Source: Rhizobium sophorae
Lineage (GTDB): Bacteria; Pseudomonadota; Alphaproteobacteria; Rhizobiales; Rhizobiaceae
Assembly (NCBI RefSeq): GCF_013087515.1
Contig: NZ_JABFCN010000010.1
Location: 1 to 64,000 of the forward strand
Length of the DNA stretch: 64,000 nt
Direction of reading: 5' to 3'
Positions 23,500 through 32,303 of this stretch are shown in pieces. Each line of letters opens with the position of its first letter. The first letter of the stretch is position 1. Position numbers and translations under genes: made by a program. Under the pieces are notes generated by a model. It made no database searches, was not told the origin of the DNA, and saw only the letters and a program-made list of their open reading frames with translations.

Positions 23500-24411
23500 A
23501 TGGATCAGCTCTCGGCAATGCGCGTCTTCATCCGCGTCGTGGAGACGGGCAATTTCACCCGCGCCGCCGACATGCTCGCCATGCCCAAGGCGACGGTGAC
23601 CAATCTCATCCAGGGCCTGGAAGCGCATCTGCGCACCAAGCTTTTGAATCGTACCACGCGCCGGGTCATGGTGACCACGGACGGCGCGCTTTATTACGAG
23701 CGCGCCGCCCATATCATTTCGGAGCTGGAGGAACTCGACGGCAGCCTTTCCAATTCGCAGAGCCTGCCGAGCGGGCGGCTGCGCGTCGAGATGGCCGGCG
23801 CTTTCGCCGATTGGATCGTCGTTCCGGCACTTTGCGATTTCTATCAGCGTTATCCGGACATCCGCATCGACCTCGGTGTCGGCGACCGCACGGTCGATTA
23901 TCTTGCAGAAAATGTCGACTGCGCGCTGCGGGCCGGCACGCCGGCCGACCAGTCGCTGATTGCGCGGCGGGTCTCCGAAGTCGAGATGATCACATGTGCT
24001 GCGCCGAGCTACATCCAGAAATTCGGCATGCCCGAGCGGCCGGAGGATCTGGAGGCAGATCATCACTCGGTCAACTATTTCCGCGCCCAGAACAACCGAA
24101 CGCTGCCCTTCGAATTCCGCCGGCACAACGAGGTGATCGAGACCAGTCCGCGTTACATCGCCTCGGTCAACGACAGCCGCACCTATCTGACAGCTGCGCT
24201 GACGGGTCTCGGCATCGCGCAGGTGCCGATCTTCATGGCGCGCGAGCCGATGGCAAAGGGCGAACTTGTCCGAGTGCTGCCGGACTGGCGTCGCGATCCG
24301 CTGCCGCTCTATGTCGTCTATCCGCCGAACCGCCACCTCAGCAACAAGGTCCGCGTCTTCGTCGACTGGCTGGTGAAACTTCTGGTCGAGGCAAGACTGA
24401 ACGACGGTTGA
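23500..24411 (+). CDS. LysR-family transcriptional regulator
   Basis: A 303-residue LysR regulator: N-terminal winged helix-turn-helix (residues about 1-60, MRVFIRVVETGNFTRAADML and PKATVTNLIQGLEAHLRTKL) and a C-terminal co-inducer-binding domain (about 90-295). It belongs to the large AaeR/PtxR-like branch that ends with VFVDWLVKLL. ATG at 23500 was picked because the domain starts there; the frame extends upstream only into the divergent promoter. It diverges from the RND operon at 17965-23335, and is likely its regulator. A paralogue lies at 26536-27444. Confidence 0.9.
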   Translation: MDQLSAMRVFIRVVETGNFTRAADMLAMPKATVTNLIQGLEAHLRTKLLNRTTRRVMVTTDGALYYERAAHIISELEELDGSLSNSQSLPSGRLRVEMAGAFADWIVVPALCDFYQRYPDIRIDLGVGDRTVDYLAENVDCALRAGTPADQSLIARRVSEVEMITCAAPSYIQKFGMPERPEDLEADHHSVNYFRAQNNRTLPFEFRRHNEVIETSPRYIASVNDSRTYLTAALTGLGIAQVPIFMAREPMAKGELVRVLPDWRRDPLPLYVVYPPNRHLSNKVRVFVDWLVKLLVEARLNDG

Positions 24412-24426
24412 GCGCCGAGACAAATA

Positions 24427-24461
24427 CGGCCCGGAAGGCAAGGGAAGCCTTCGACGGGCCG
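24427..24461 (+). terminator. hairpin after the LysR gene
   Basis: Two stacked stems, CGGCCC/GGGCCG and GAAGGC/GCCTTC, enclose an AAGGGAA loop. It starts 15 bp after the LysR stop. No clear U-tract follows, so it is either a weak terminator or an mRNA-stabilising end. The rest of 24462-24692 shows no gene. Confidence 0.55.
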
Positions 24462-24692
24462 CAATCTGCAACTTTGAACATCAAGCCTGTCGTACCGTAG
24501 CAAGGGCGCGGCAGGCACTGGAGGTTCGCAAGGAGAACGGCAGGGAATTCCACTCTCTCGCGATGAAGCAGATATACGCACTCCACGCACGATTATAAGG
24601 GAAAATTCCGCAACCGCGTTCACATATTTGCGATGACGGCTTGGCTCCTATGTTCCCGCGCGGTCGTCCCGCGCGCGGTGGCGAACGGGGTT

Positions 24693-25595
24693 TCAATTCC
24701 CGGCGGCCGGCTTCAGCAAGTCCTCGAGGCCGATGCGGCGGAACAGTTCCGCCCGGACACGGTCGGCGACGCCGTTGACGATCTCCGCGCCGTCCTCGGA
24801 CGGATCGATATGGACGCGGAATGGCCGGGTGCCAAACGGCTTGCCGACAACACCGACGATGGCAGCGGCGACCGCGCCGGCATCGGCGTCGGCAGGCTCG
24901 AGCGCTGCCAGGCCCCGCAGCGCCTGTTCCGGCACGCCCTTGTAGGGTCCTTCATTGTATTCGGCAGTGCGGGCCGTATCATCGGGCGAGCCGGAATGGG
25001 CGAAGTGATTGGTACCCTTGGTGAAGGCGCCGGGCACGATGATCGAGGTCTCGATGCCCCAGCGGGTAAGCTCGCCGGCATAGGAGACGGCAAGTGAATC
25101 CATCGCCGCCTTGGCGGCGAAATAGGGCGAGAGGTAGGGAGGCGTACCGCCGCGGCTGCTCGACGACGATACCCAGACCACCAGGCCCTTGCCCTGCTTG
25201 CGCAGATAGGGGAGTGCCGCGCGGTTGACGCGCTGGGTGGAGAGCACGTTGATGTCGAAGAGTTCGGCGAACTGTTCCGGCGTGAAGGCTTCGGCCGGGC
25301 CGAAGGACATATGGCCGGCATTGTGGATGATGACGTCGAGGCGACCCGCATCGGCGATGATCCTGGCGATGCCTGATACAACCGACGCGTCGGAGGCGAC
25401 ATCGAGTTCGACCGAGCGCAGATCGACATTGTTGTCCTTGGCGAATTCAGCCGCATCGGCGACGGCGGGAGCATTGCGGCCTTCCGTGGCACGCATGCCG
25501 GCATAGACGCTGTGGCCGGCCTTGGCGAGCGCACGGGCGGTGAGAGCGCCAAAACCGCTGGAAGCGCCGGTTATGACGATGACTTGCTTGCTCAT
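24693..25595 (-). CDS. SDR-family oxidoreductase
   Basis: A 300-residue classical/extended short-chain dehydrogenase. The NAD(P)-binding motif TGASSGFG is at residues 9-16, DVIIHNAGHMSFG carries NNAG-like residues, and the catalytic Ser region VSSSSSRGG and YxxxK (YFAAK) are intact. A longer C-terminal part with FAHSGSPDDTA and GKPFGTRPFRVHIDP follows. Members of this group reduce varied aldehydes or ketones; the substrate is unknown. It lies downstream of another SDR gene on the same strand (80-bp gap) in an operon divergent from a LysR gene at 26536. Confidence 0.85.
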   Translation of the reverse strand: MSKQVIVITGASSGFGALTARALAKAGHSVYAGMRATEGRNAPAVADAAEFAKDNNVDLRSVELDVASDASVVSGIARIIADAGRLDVIIHNAGHMSFGPAEAFTPEQFAELFDINVLSTQRVNRAALPYLRKQGKGLVVWVSSSSSRGGTPPYLSPYFAAKAAMDSLAVSYAGELTRWGIETSIIVPGAFTKGTNHFAHSGSPDDTARTAEYNEGPYKGVPEQALRGLAALEPADADAGAVAAAIVGVVGKPFGTRPFRVHIDPSEDGAEIVNGVADRVRAELFRRIGLEDLLKPAAGN

Positions 25596-25675
25596 GATCC
25601 TATTCCTTCTGGATTCGATTGGTTGATTGAGGAATGAAAATTCGGATGAGCGGCGGTCGAAAGCCGCCGGTCTCG

Positions 25676-26416
25676 TCAGATCGCGCCGCCATTGGCGCGC
25701 AGCGTCTGCCCGTTGATCCAGCCGCCGTCCGGGCCGGCAAGGAAGGCAACCGCAGAAGCGATGTCTTCCGGTGTGCCGAGGCGTTCCAGCGGGTTCATTT
25801 TCGCCGTGCGGGCGATGAGTTCATCCGACTTACCGTTAAGGAAAAGGTCGGTGGCGACAGGACCGGGCGCGACGGCGTTGACGGTGATGTTGCGGCCGCG
25901 CATCTCCTTGGCCATGATCGCCGTCAGCGTTTCCACCGCAGCCTTAGTAGCGGCATAAACGCCGTAGGTTTCGAGCTTCAGGCCAACGACGGATGTCGAG
26001 AAGTTGACGACCCGGCCGCCGTCAGGCAGACGCTTGGCAGCCTCGCGCAACGTATTGAAGGTGCCCTTCAGATTGACGCCGATCTGGCGATCGAAATTGG
26101 CGTCATCGGCCTCGGCAAGCGAAGAGAGCATCATTATGCCGGCATTGTTAACGAGCACATCGACGCCGCCGAAAGCGGTTTCCGCGGCATCGAACATGCG
26201 GCGGACGGCTTCGGCATCGCTGACATCGGCTTTCGCCGTCAGCGCCTTGCCGCCGGCCTGCTCGATCTTCTTTGCCAGCTCCTCGGCCGGCGCGGCATTC
26301 CCGGAGTAATTGATGACGACGGTGAAACCGTCCTTGGCGAGACGCTCGGCGACCGCTGCGCCGATGCCGCGGGATGAGCCGGTCACCAATGCGACCTTGT
26401 TTTCGTTGGAAGCCAT
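25676..26416 (-). CDS. SDR-family oxidoreductase, FabG-like
   Basis: A 246-residue classical SDR with TGSSRGIG (cofactor), LVNNAGIM, the catalytic Ser in VVNFSTSVVG, the YxxxK motif YAATK and the C-terminal GWINGQTLRANGG. It resembles 3-oxoacyl-ACP reductases and glucose dehydrogenase-like SDRs; outside a fatty-acid operon it probably reduces some other carbonyl compound. It is the first gene of a two-SDR operon whose promoter diverges from the LysR gene at 26536, the likely regulator. Confidence 0.87.
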   Translation of the reverse strand: MASNENKVALVTGSSRGIGAAVAERLAKDGFTVVINYSGNAAPAEELAKKIEQAGGKALTAKADVSDAEAVRRMFDAAETAFGGVDVLVNNAGIMMLSSLAEADDANFDRQIGVNLKGTFNTLREAAKRLPDGGRVVNFSTSVVGLKLETYGVYAATKAAVETLTAIMAKEMRGRNITVNAVAPGPVATDLFLNGKSDELIARTAKMNPLERLGTPEDIASAVAFLAGPDGGWINGQTLRANGGAI

Positions 26417-26535
26417 TGTTCTTCTCCTTCATTCTGCGCCGTAGTGCGTGTTCGATGAAGAGAAGATGCGCCCTTTCCTTTTGCGGATAATCAGGCATTC
26501 TTCGGCATCACTATCCGGAAATCTCGAACAAACAG

Positions 26536-27444
26536 ATGGACAGATTTGACGCCATGCGCGTGTTTTGCCGTGTCGTGGAACGCCGCAGCTTCACCCTTGC
26601 CGCCGAAGACACCGGTCTGCCGCGCTCGACTGTCACCGATACGGTCAAGGGGCTGGAAGCCCGCCTCGGCGTGCGGCTGCTCCAGCGCACGACGCGCCAT
26701 GTCAGTCCGACGCTTGATGGCGAAGCCTATTACCAACGCTGCCTGTCGATCCTTGCCGATATCGAGGAAGCCGAAGGTGCCTTTGCCGGCGCCAAGCCGA
26801 AGGGCATGCTGCGTGTCGACGTTCACGGCACGCTCGCCCGTCATTTCGTGCTGCCGAGCCTGCCGTCCTTCCTGGAGACCTATCCGGAGATCGAATTCTA
26901 CATGAGCGAGGGCGATCGGCTGGTCGATCTCGTGCGTGAGGGCATCGATTGCGTGCTGCGCGTCGGCACGCCTGAAGATAGCGACATGGTCGCCCGGCGT
27001 GTCGCCATGCTCGATGAAGTAACGCTCGCCTCTCCCGCCTATATCGCCCGCCACGGCCTGCCGCAGCATCCCGACCGGCTTGCCGGCCATCGCATGGTCG
27101 GCTTCCACTCCAGCGGCACGGGCAGCCTGCTGCCGCTCGAATTCACCGTCCGCGGCACGGTGCGTAACATCACCATTCCCGCCAGCGTCGCGGTCAACGC
27201 CGCCGAAAGCTATATTTCAGCGGCGAGGATGGGCCTCGGCATGATCCAGATCCCACGCTATCACGCCGAAGAAGATCTTGCCGCGGGAACGCTGGTCCAG
27301 ATACTGCAGGATTTTCCCCTGACCCCGACACCGGTTTCCCTGCTCTACCCCCGCAACCGCCAGCTTTCGCCGCGCGTGCGCGTCTTCATCGACTGGCTGG
27401 TGAAGGTCTTTGCTCGACAAAATTCCGAAAACGCGCTTCACTAA
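26536..27444 (+). CDS. LysR-family transcriptional regulator
   Basis: A 302-residue LysR protein with an N-terminal winged helix-turn-helix (MRVFCRVVERRSFTLAAEDT, PRSTVTDTVKGLEARLGVRL) and a ligand-binding domain that ends VFIDWLVKVFARQ. It is clearly related to the LysR at 23500-24411 (same branch, same C-terminal motif). It diverges from the two-SDR operon with 119 bp between, and probably controls it, as in many LysR-SDR pairs. The small acidic protein gene follows on the same strand after 39 bp. Confidence 0.9.
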   Translation: MDRFDAMRVFCRVVERRSFTLAAEDTGLPRSTVTDTVKGLEARLGVRLLQRTTRHVSPTLDGEAYYQRCLSILADIEEAEGAFAGAKPKGMLRVDVHGTLARHFVLPSLPSFLETYPEIEFYMSEGDRLVDLVREGIDCVLRVGTPEDSDMVARRVAMLDEVTLASPAYIARHGLPQHPDRLAGHRMVGFHSSGTGSLLPLEFTVRGTVRNITIPASVAVNAAESYISAARMGLGMIQIPRYHAEEDLAAGTLVQILQDFPLTPTPVSLLYPRNRQLSPRVRVFIDWLVKVFARQNSENALH

Positions 27445-27459
27445 ATTGCGCCTTGCTAA

Positions 27460-27798
<339 letters not shown>

Positions 27799-27851
27799 TG
27801 TCTCCGGCCGAAAAACATGAAGCTGTTTCGGGGTGACGGCGAACGCGCTGA

Positions 27852-28469
27852 ATGTTATCTGCGTCGGCCATGACCGATGGTGGAACCATATCAGGTGCGA
27901 TCGGCACCGGCACGCTCACCGGCGAAAGCCTCAGGAATTTTTTCGAGCGCGATGCGATTACCGTCTCTCGCGACCTGCTTGGCTGCCACCTGACGGTGGA
28001 TGGCGTCGGCGGACGCATCACCGAGACCGAAGCCTATTTCCCCGACGACGAGGCCTCGCACAGCTTTCGCGGCCCGACCAAGCGCAACGGCGCCATGTAC
28101 GGCAAGCCGGGCAACGTCTACATCTACCGCATCTACGGCATGTACTGGTGCCTGAATTTCGTCTGCCATCCGGGCTCGGCCGTGCTGATCCGCGCGCTGG
28201 AACCGGAAACGGGAATTTCTGCGATGATCGAACGGCGCGGCATCGATATGCTGACGGCGCTCTGCAGCGGCCCCGGCAAGCTCTGCCAGGCGCTCGGCAT
28301 CGATATCGCGATCAATGACAGGCTGCTTGATCGCCCGCCCTATGCGATTGCGGTGTCGGCACCCGTGCCGATCGTCTCGGGAAAACGCATCGGCATCACG
28401 AAAAATGCCGATGCACCATGGCGCTTCGGCATCCAGGGATCGCGCTATCTCAGCAAGCCGTTTCGCTAA
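27852..28469 (+). CDS. 3-methyladenine DNA glycosylase (Mpg/AAG family)
   Basis: A 205-residue base-excision-repair enzyme of the AAG/Mpg family that removes alkylated purines. Family motifs are clear: DLLGCHLTVDG, the active-site region GRITETEAYFPDDEASHS (the Glu that activates water), GAMYGKPGNVYIYRIYGM (intercalating Tyr region) and GPGKLCQALGI. ATG at 27852 is used; ATG at 27870 is an alternative, and neither has a strong ribosome site. It is followed at once by a dispersed-repeat fragment and the convergent emrB gene. Confidence 0.9.
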   Translation: MLSASAMTDGGTISGAIGTGTLTGESLRNFFERDAITVSRDLLGCHLTVDGVGGRITETEAYFPDDEASHSFRGPTKRNGAMYGKPGNVYIYRIYGMYWCLNFVCHPGSAVLIRALEPETGISAMIERRGIDMLTALCSGPGKLCQALGIDIAINDRLLDRPPYAIAVSAPVPIVSGKRIGITKNADAPWRFGIQGSRYLSKPFR

Positions 28470-28500
28470 AGCATGATACCGAAAAGTGTGAGCGGTTTTT
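28467..28500. repeat. fragment of a dispersed rhizobial repeat at the mpg stop codon
   Basis: The stretch TAAAGCATGATACCGAAAAG followed by TGTGAGCGGTTTT begins with the mpg stop codon. From memory it resembles one arm of a palindromic element common between rhizobial genes (AAAGCATGATGCCGAAAAG...). The expected right arm ending in CATCATGCTTT is absent, so the element seems truncated. CGAAAA and TTTTCG can still pair and may end transcription. Confidence 0.5.
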
Positions 28501-28526
28501 CGACCGGAATTGCGCGAATCTGGAGT

Positions 28527-30068
28527 TCATTCCATCACCGCGTTGTGGTCGACGGCGGGTGCTGCCTTCGGCTTGCGCAGCAAGAGCACCAGCGGAATGA
28601 CCGCAAGCGACATTAGCATCAGCAGCTTGAAATCGTCCATATAGGCAATGATCGTCGCTTGCAGCGTGATGATCTCGTTGAGCGAGGCGCGGCCGGCCGC
28701 CGTCACCGGGCTGAGCCCCTGCGCGGCCACCGCATTGAAGGCGTGGTTGAACGGCGTCACATAGGCCGCGATCGATTCATGATTGCTCTGCGTGTTCTCG
28801 ACGATCAGCGCCGAGACGATTGAGATTCCGACCGCCGAGCCGATGTTTCGCGACAGGTTGTAGAGACCGGTGCCGTCGCCGCGCATTTGGGCGGGCAGCG
28901 TGGAAAAAGCGATCGTCGTCAGCGGCACGAACAGAAAGCCGAGGCCGGCGCCCTGGATGAAGCCGACCGAGACGATCGTCCATTGCGAGACGTCGGGTGT
29001 CCAGCCGGTCATGTCGTACATCGCCCATGCGGTGAGCCCCAAGCCGAGCGCCAGCAACGCGCGCGTATCGACCTTGCCGACCAGCCGCCCGACGATGAAC
29101 ATGCAGAGCATGGTGCCGAGCCCGCGCGGCCCCATGACGATGCCGGCGGTGATGACGGGATAGCCCATCAGCGTTTGCAGATAGGGCGTCATCAGCGCCA
29201 GTGAGGCGAGATAGGTAATGCCGACCACGAAGATGAAGATCATGCTGATCGAGAAGTTCTGGTCGAGGAATAGCTTTGGGTTCACGAAGGATTTCTCCGC
29301 AGTCAGCGTATGCACGATCAGCAGATAGAAGGCTGAGGCGCAGATCAACGCCTCGAGCATGATCTCACCGGAAGAGAACCAGTCGAGCTGCTCTCCGCGG
29401 TCGAGGAAGAGCTGCAGCGCGGCGATGCCGAGGCTCATCATCCCGAAGCCGAACCAGTCCAGTTTGGCGAGCAGATCCCTCTTGGTCTCGGTGACGAAGA
29501 CGACGATGCCCATGAAGGCCAGCGCGCCGATCGGCACGTTGATATAAAACACCCACCGCCAGCTGATATTGTCGGTCAGCCAGCCGCCGATGACAGGCCC
29601 AAGTACCGGCCCGACCATGACCGAGACACCGAAAAGGGCCATGGCCGAGCCGCGCTCCTCGACCGTATAGATGTCGAGGAGGATGCCCTGGGAAAGCGGC
29701 ACCAGCGATGCCCCGAACAAGCCTTGCAGCAGGCGGAAGGCGACAATCTGGTTCAGCGATTGCGCCAGGCCGCAGAGAACGGAGGCCGCCACGAAGCCGG
29801 CGATGGCGACGAGCAGCACGCGTTTGCGGCCGAACTTGGCAGCGAGGAAGCCCGACGGCGGCGTCATGATTGCCGCCGCGACGATATAGGAAGTCAGCAC
29901 CCAATTGATCTGGTCGGCAGAAGCCGACACGCTGCCCTGGATGTAGGGCAGCGCCACGTTGGCGATCGTCGTGTCCAGCGCCTGCATGATGACGGCGAGA
30001 ATGACGCAGGCCGTGATCGCACCGCGATTGGCAATCGGAGTCGCCGGAGAAGCGGGAGCGTTAATCAT
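28527..30068 (-). CDS. emrB: MFS drug efflux permease, EmrB/QacA (DHA2) family
   Basis: A 513-residue inner-membrane protein with about 14 helices. DHA2 motifs are seen: motif C-like GPVLGPVIGGWLTDN (residues about 155-170), FLAAKFGRKRVLL (motif A loop) and ALDTTIANVALPYIQG in helix 1. It should work with EmrA and an outer-membrane channel to expel hydrophobic compounds. ATG at 30068 overlaps the emrA stop by eight bases (ATGATTAA), showing translational coupling; the upstream extension of the frame lies inside emrA. It is the last gene of marR-emrA-emrB. Confidence 0.92.
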   Translation of the reverse strand: MINAPASPATPIANRGAITACVILAVIMQALDTTIANVALPYIQGSVSASADQINWVLTSYIVAAAIMTPPSGFLAAKFGRKRVLLVAIAGFVAASVLCGLAQSLNQIVAFRLLQGLFGASLVPLSQGILLDIYTVEERGSAMALFGVSVMVGPVLGPVIGGWLTDNISWRWVFYINVPIGALAFMGIVVFVTETKRDLLAKLDWFGFGMMSLGIAALQLFLDRGEQLDWFSSGEIMLEALICASAFYLLIVHTLTAEKSFVNPKLFLDQNFSISMIFIFVVGITYLASLALMTPYLQTLMGYPVITAGIVMGPRGLGTMLCMFIVGRLVGKVDTRALLALGLGLTAWAMYDMTGWTPDVSQWTIVSVGFIQGAGLGFLFVPLTTIAFSTLPAQMRGDGTGLYNLSRNIGSAVGISIVSALIVENTQSNHESIAAYVTPFNHAFNAVAAQGLSPVTAAGRASLNEIITLQATIIAYMDDFKLLMLMSLAVIPLVLLLRKPKAAPAVDHNAVME

Positions 30069-31290
30069 GATCCTTGCCCTGAGGCCGGCCCAGAAGCTTG
30101 TTGACGAAATCAGGCAGGCCGCGGGCATGACCGGTCTCGACATCGACCACCGTGCTCATGCCGACGCGCAGCGGCGGCTTGCCTTCGGTGTCCCCGATGC
30201 TGACACGCATCGGAATGCGCTGAACGACCTTCACCCAGTTGCCCGTGGTGTTCTGCGCCGGCAGCAGCGAGAAGCTGGAGCCGGAGGCCGGGCTGATGCT
30301 CTCGACCTTGCCCTTCCAGGTCACGCCGGGATAGGTGTCGACATAGATCTCGGCCGACTGGCCGGGCTTGACATAGGTAAGCTCGGTTTCCTTCGGGCTG
30401 GCGGCGATCCACAGATGGTCGGTGGCAACAAGCGAGAAGGCCTGCTGCGAAGCCTGCAGGTAGGAGCCCACCTGCAGCGCGTTGACATTAGTGACGATGC
30501 CGTCGAACGGCGCCTTGACGACGCTGTGGTCGAGTTCGCGCTGGGCATTGTCGACCTGCGACTTGGCCTGCAGGTAGAGCGGGTTTTCCTCGACCGGCTG
30601 GTCGGCATTGCCACCGAGCTGGGCGAGTGTCGTTGCGGCTTCCGCCTTGGCGACGGCAACCTTCTGCTGCGCGGCTTCCAGATTGTGCTTGGCTTCGTCA
30701 TAGGCCGACTGCGTCGCGCTGCCGTTGTTGACGAGGTTTTGCTGCCGGTCAAACTGATCCTGATAATAGGGCAGGTCGGCTTGCGCCTGGGTGATCTCGG
30801 CAAGTGACTGCTGATAGCTGGCCTTGAGATTCATGATCTGGTTGCGCTGCGCGCCGAGCTGCGCCTTGGCGCCATCGAGCGCAATCTTGAAAGAATCCGA
30901 CCGCAGGCTGAAGAGCACCTGCCCCGCCTTGACCGCCTCGTTCTCATGCACATTGATCTGGTCGACGATGCCAGAGACATCGGTGGTAAGCCCGACCATG
31001 TCAGCCTGGATATAGGCGTTGTCGGTCGACATCACCTGGCCGCCATTGACGTAATAATAACCGCCGACGACGAGCGCCACGGGGAGCAAAGCAAACAGGA
31101 TCGGCCGCGTGAGACTGCGCCGGCGGCGGACCTTGTTGCCGCCAGGCGCAGCCACGGCGGCAGCCGGCGCTGAATTGGATGAAGGCGCTTCGGCTACCGT
31201 TTCCTGCTGTTTCGCTTGCGTTTCTTCGACAGGAGTCTCGGTCTTGGCATTGGCGTCGGCAACGACGCGGAGGGGGGATTGATCAGCCAT
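30061..31290 (-). CDS. emrA: efflux pump adaptor EmrA (HlyD family)
   Basis: A 409-residue membrane fusion protein: cytoplasmic N-terminus rich in Glu/Ala, one membrane helix (PILFALLPVALVVGGYYYV, about residues 63-82), a lipoyl-like half (VSGIVDQINVHENEAVKAGQ), long helical hairpin with Gln/Ala repeats, the second lipoyl half (VVKAPFDGIVTNVNALQVG) and a beta-barrel domain. It bridges EmrB to a TolC-like channel not encoded here. The ATG at 31290 overlaps the marR stop by eight bases (ATGGCTGA); this overlap decides the start over other in-frame codons at 31302 and 31311. Confidence 0.9.
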   Translation of the reverse strand: MADQSPLRVVADANAKTETPVEETQAKQQETVAEAPSSNSAPAAAVAAPGGNKVRRRRSLTRPILFALLPVALVVGGYYYVNGGQVMSTDNAYIQADMVGLTTDVSGIVDQINVHENEAVKAGQVLFSLRSDSFKIALDGAKAQLGAQRNQIMNLKASYQQSLAEITQAQADLPYYQDQFDRQQNLVNNGSATQSAYDEAKHNLEAAQQKVAVAKAEAATTLAQLGGNADQPVEENPLYLQAKSQVDNAQRELDHSVVKAPFDGIVTNVNALQVGSYLQASQQAFSLVATDHLWIAASPKETELTYVKPGQSAEIYVDTYPGVTWKGKVESISPASGSSFSLLPAQNTTGNWVKVVQRIPMRVSIGDTEGKPPLRVGMSTVVDVETGHARGLPDFVNKLLGRPQGKDHD

Positions 31291-31747
31291 CGTTCGTCTC
31301 ATTCTCGTCAACCGGGGTCCGGCATGCCTGAACCAGGTTCGTCTTCATTACGGATAGGATGTGGAAGAGCTGCTCGCGCTGCTCGGCCGAGACGCCTTGC
31401 AGCGCTTCCGCGCGGGTGGTGTCGCCGAGCTCGCGCATTTCGGCGAGCAGCGGGTGCGCCTCGTCGCGCATGTAGAGTAGCCAGATGCGCCGGTCGGTGG
31501 GGTGCTGGCGGCGCTCGATCAGCCCACGTTCGGCGAGCTTGTCGAGAATGCGCACCAGCGTGATCGGCTCGACTTCGAGGATTTCGGCAAGGCCGCCCTG
31601 ATGGATGCCTTCGTTATTCGAGAGATAGGCAAGCGTCTGCCATTGCGACCGGGTAAGCCCAAGGCACTTCGCGCGCTGTTCGAACCGCTTGCGCAGCAGC
31701 CGTGCGACGTCATGGAGAAGGAAACCGAGGGTCGGAGTGGCGTTCAT
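31283..31747 (-). CDS. MarR-family repressor of the emrAB operon
   Basis: A 154-residue winged-helix protein: LTRSQWQTLAYLSNNEGIHQ and GLAEILEVEPITLVRILDKL form the helix-turn-helix, and the wing carries ERRQHPTDRRIWLLY. It resembles MprA/EmrR of E. coli, which represses emrAB and is released by hydrophobic ligands. The gene is the first of marR-emrA-emrB. A perfect inverted repeat lies 20 bp upstream of its start, so autoregulation is likely. Confidence 0.9.
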   Translation of the reverse strand: MNATPTLGFLLHDVARLLRKRFEQRAKCLGLTRSQWQTLAYLSNNEGIHQGGLAEILEVEPITLVRILDKLAERGLIERRQHPTDRRIWLLYMRDEAHPLLAEMRELGDTTRAEALQGVSAEQREQLFHILSVMKTNLVQACRTPVDENETNDG

Positions 31748-31766
31748 GAAAACCTGTGACCGTTAT

Positions 31767-31784
31767 TTATAAGCATACTTATAA
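31767..31784. promoter_or_regulatory. MarR-type operator
   Basis: TTATAAG-CATA-CTTATAA, a perfect 18-bp inverted repeat, sits 20 bp before the marR start codon. Length, symmetry and AT content fit a MarR-dimer site that would block transcription of marR-emrA-emrB. Confidence 0.7.
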
Positions 31785-32303
31785 TATCGGTAGATATATT
31801 GAGCATGCAAGCTGCACAAGTGCATGGACGGCAGATTCAGCCATGGCGGCTAAAATGCCGCAGACTGGGTTCAAGCATATCCTGCAGTTTCTCCTTTCGG
31901 CGTTTACAAGCGCCAGGCGGTAGCCGCGTCCAGCTCCGCCCTAATTCTGCGGCAGGAACAGCCTCCGCCAGAGGCGCGCGTTGGGGAGCTCGATGGCGTT
32001 CGCTCTTCCACCCGGCAGAGACGAGATCGTCGAGAGCTGATTGCCCTCTGTGACGTTTTGATGGATTCCAGAATCGTTACCAATTGGCATTTGCAATTTT
32101 TCGCCGCTGCCGTTTATAGTCCAATTCCATAGGGTTACGATTTTTCTGATGTGCATTGCGTGCCGGCCTTCCTTTTCCAAGGGATTGAACGCCGGGGAAA
32201 TCACGGGGGCCAAGGCCCTCGTTCAAAGCAGCAAGACATGAACAGCATCACTTCATCTTGAGGTTGGCGGCAGTGAATCGGCCGTCGAGATTGGAGGACC
32301 GGT
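31785..32303. other. 519-bp divergent intergenic region without a convincing gene
   Basis: The stretch separates marR-emrAB from the second RND operon and should hold both promoters. The ribosome site GGAGGACCGG precedes the adaptor start at 32304. Two short open frames of under 100 codons occur (31799-32053 plus, 31941-32213 minus) but have no recognisable domain or ribosome site. AT-rich patches near 31760-31800 and 32070-32150 look promoter-like. Confidence 0.55.

Noticed and set aside
31941..32213. A 90-codon minus-strand open frame in the marR-RND gap
   Set aside because: No ribosome site, no domain and AT-rich promoter-like sequence within it; it cannot be supported as a gene.
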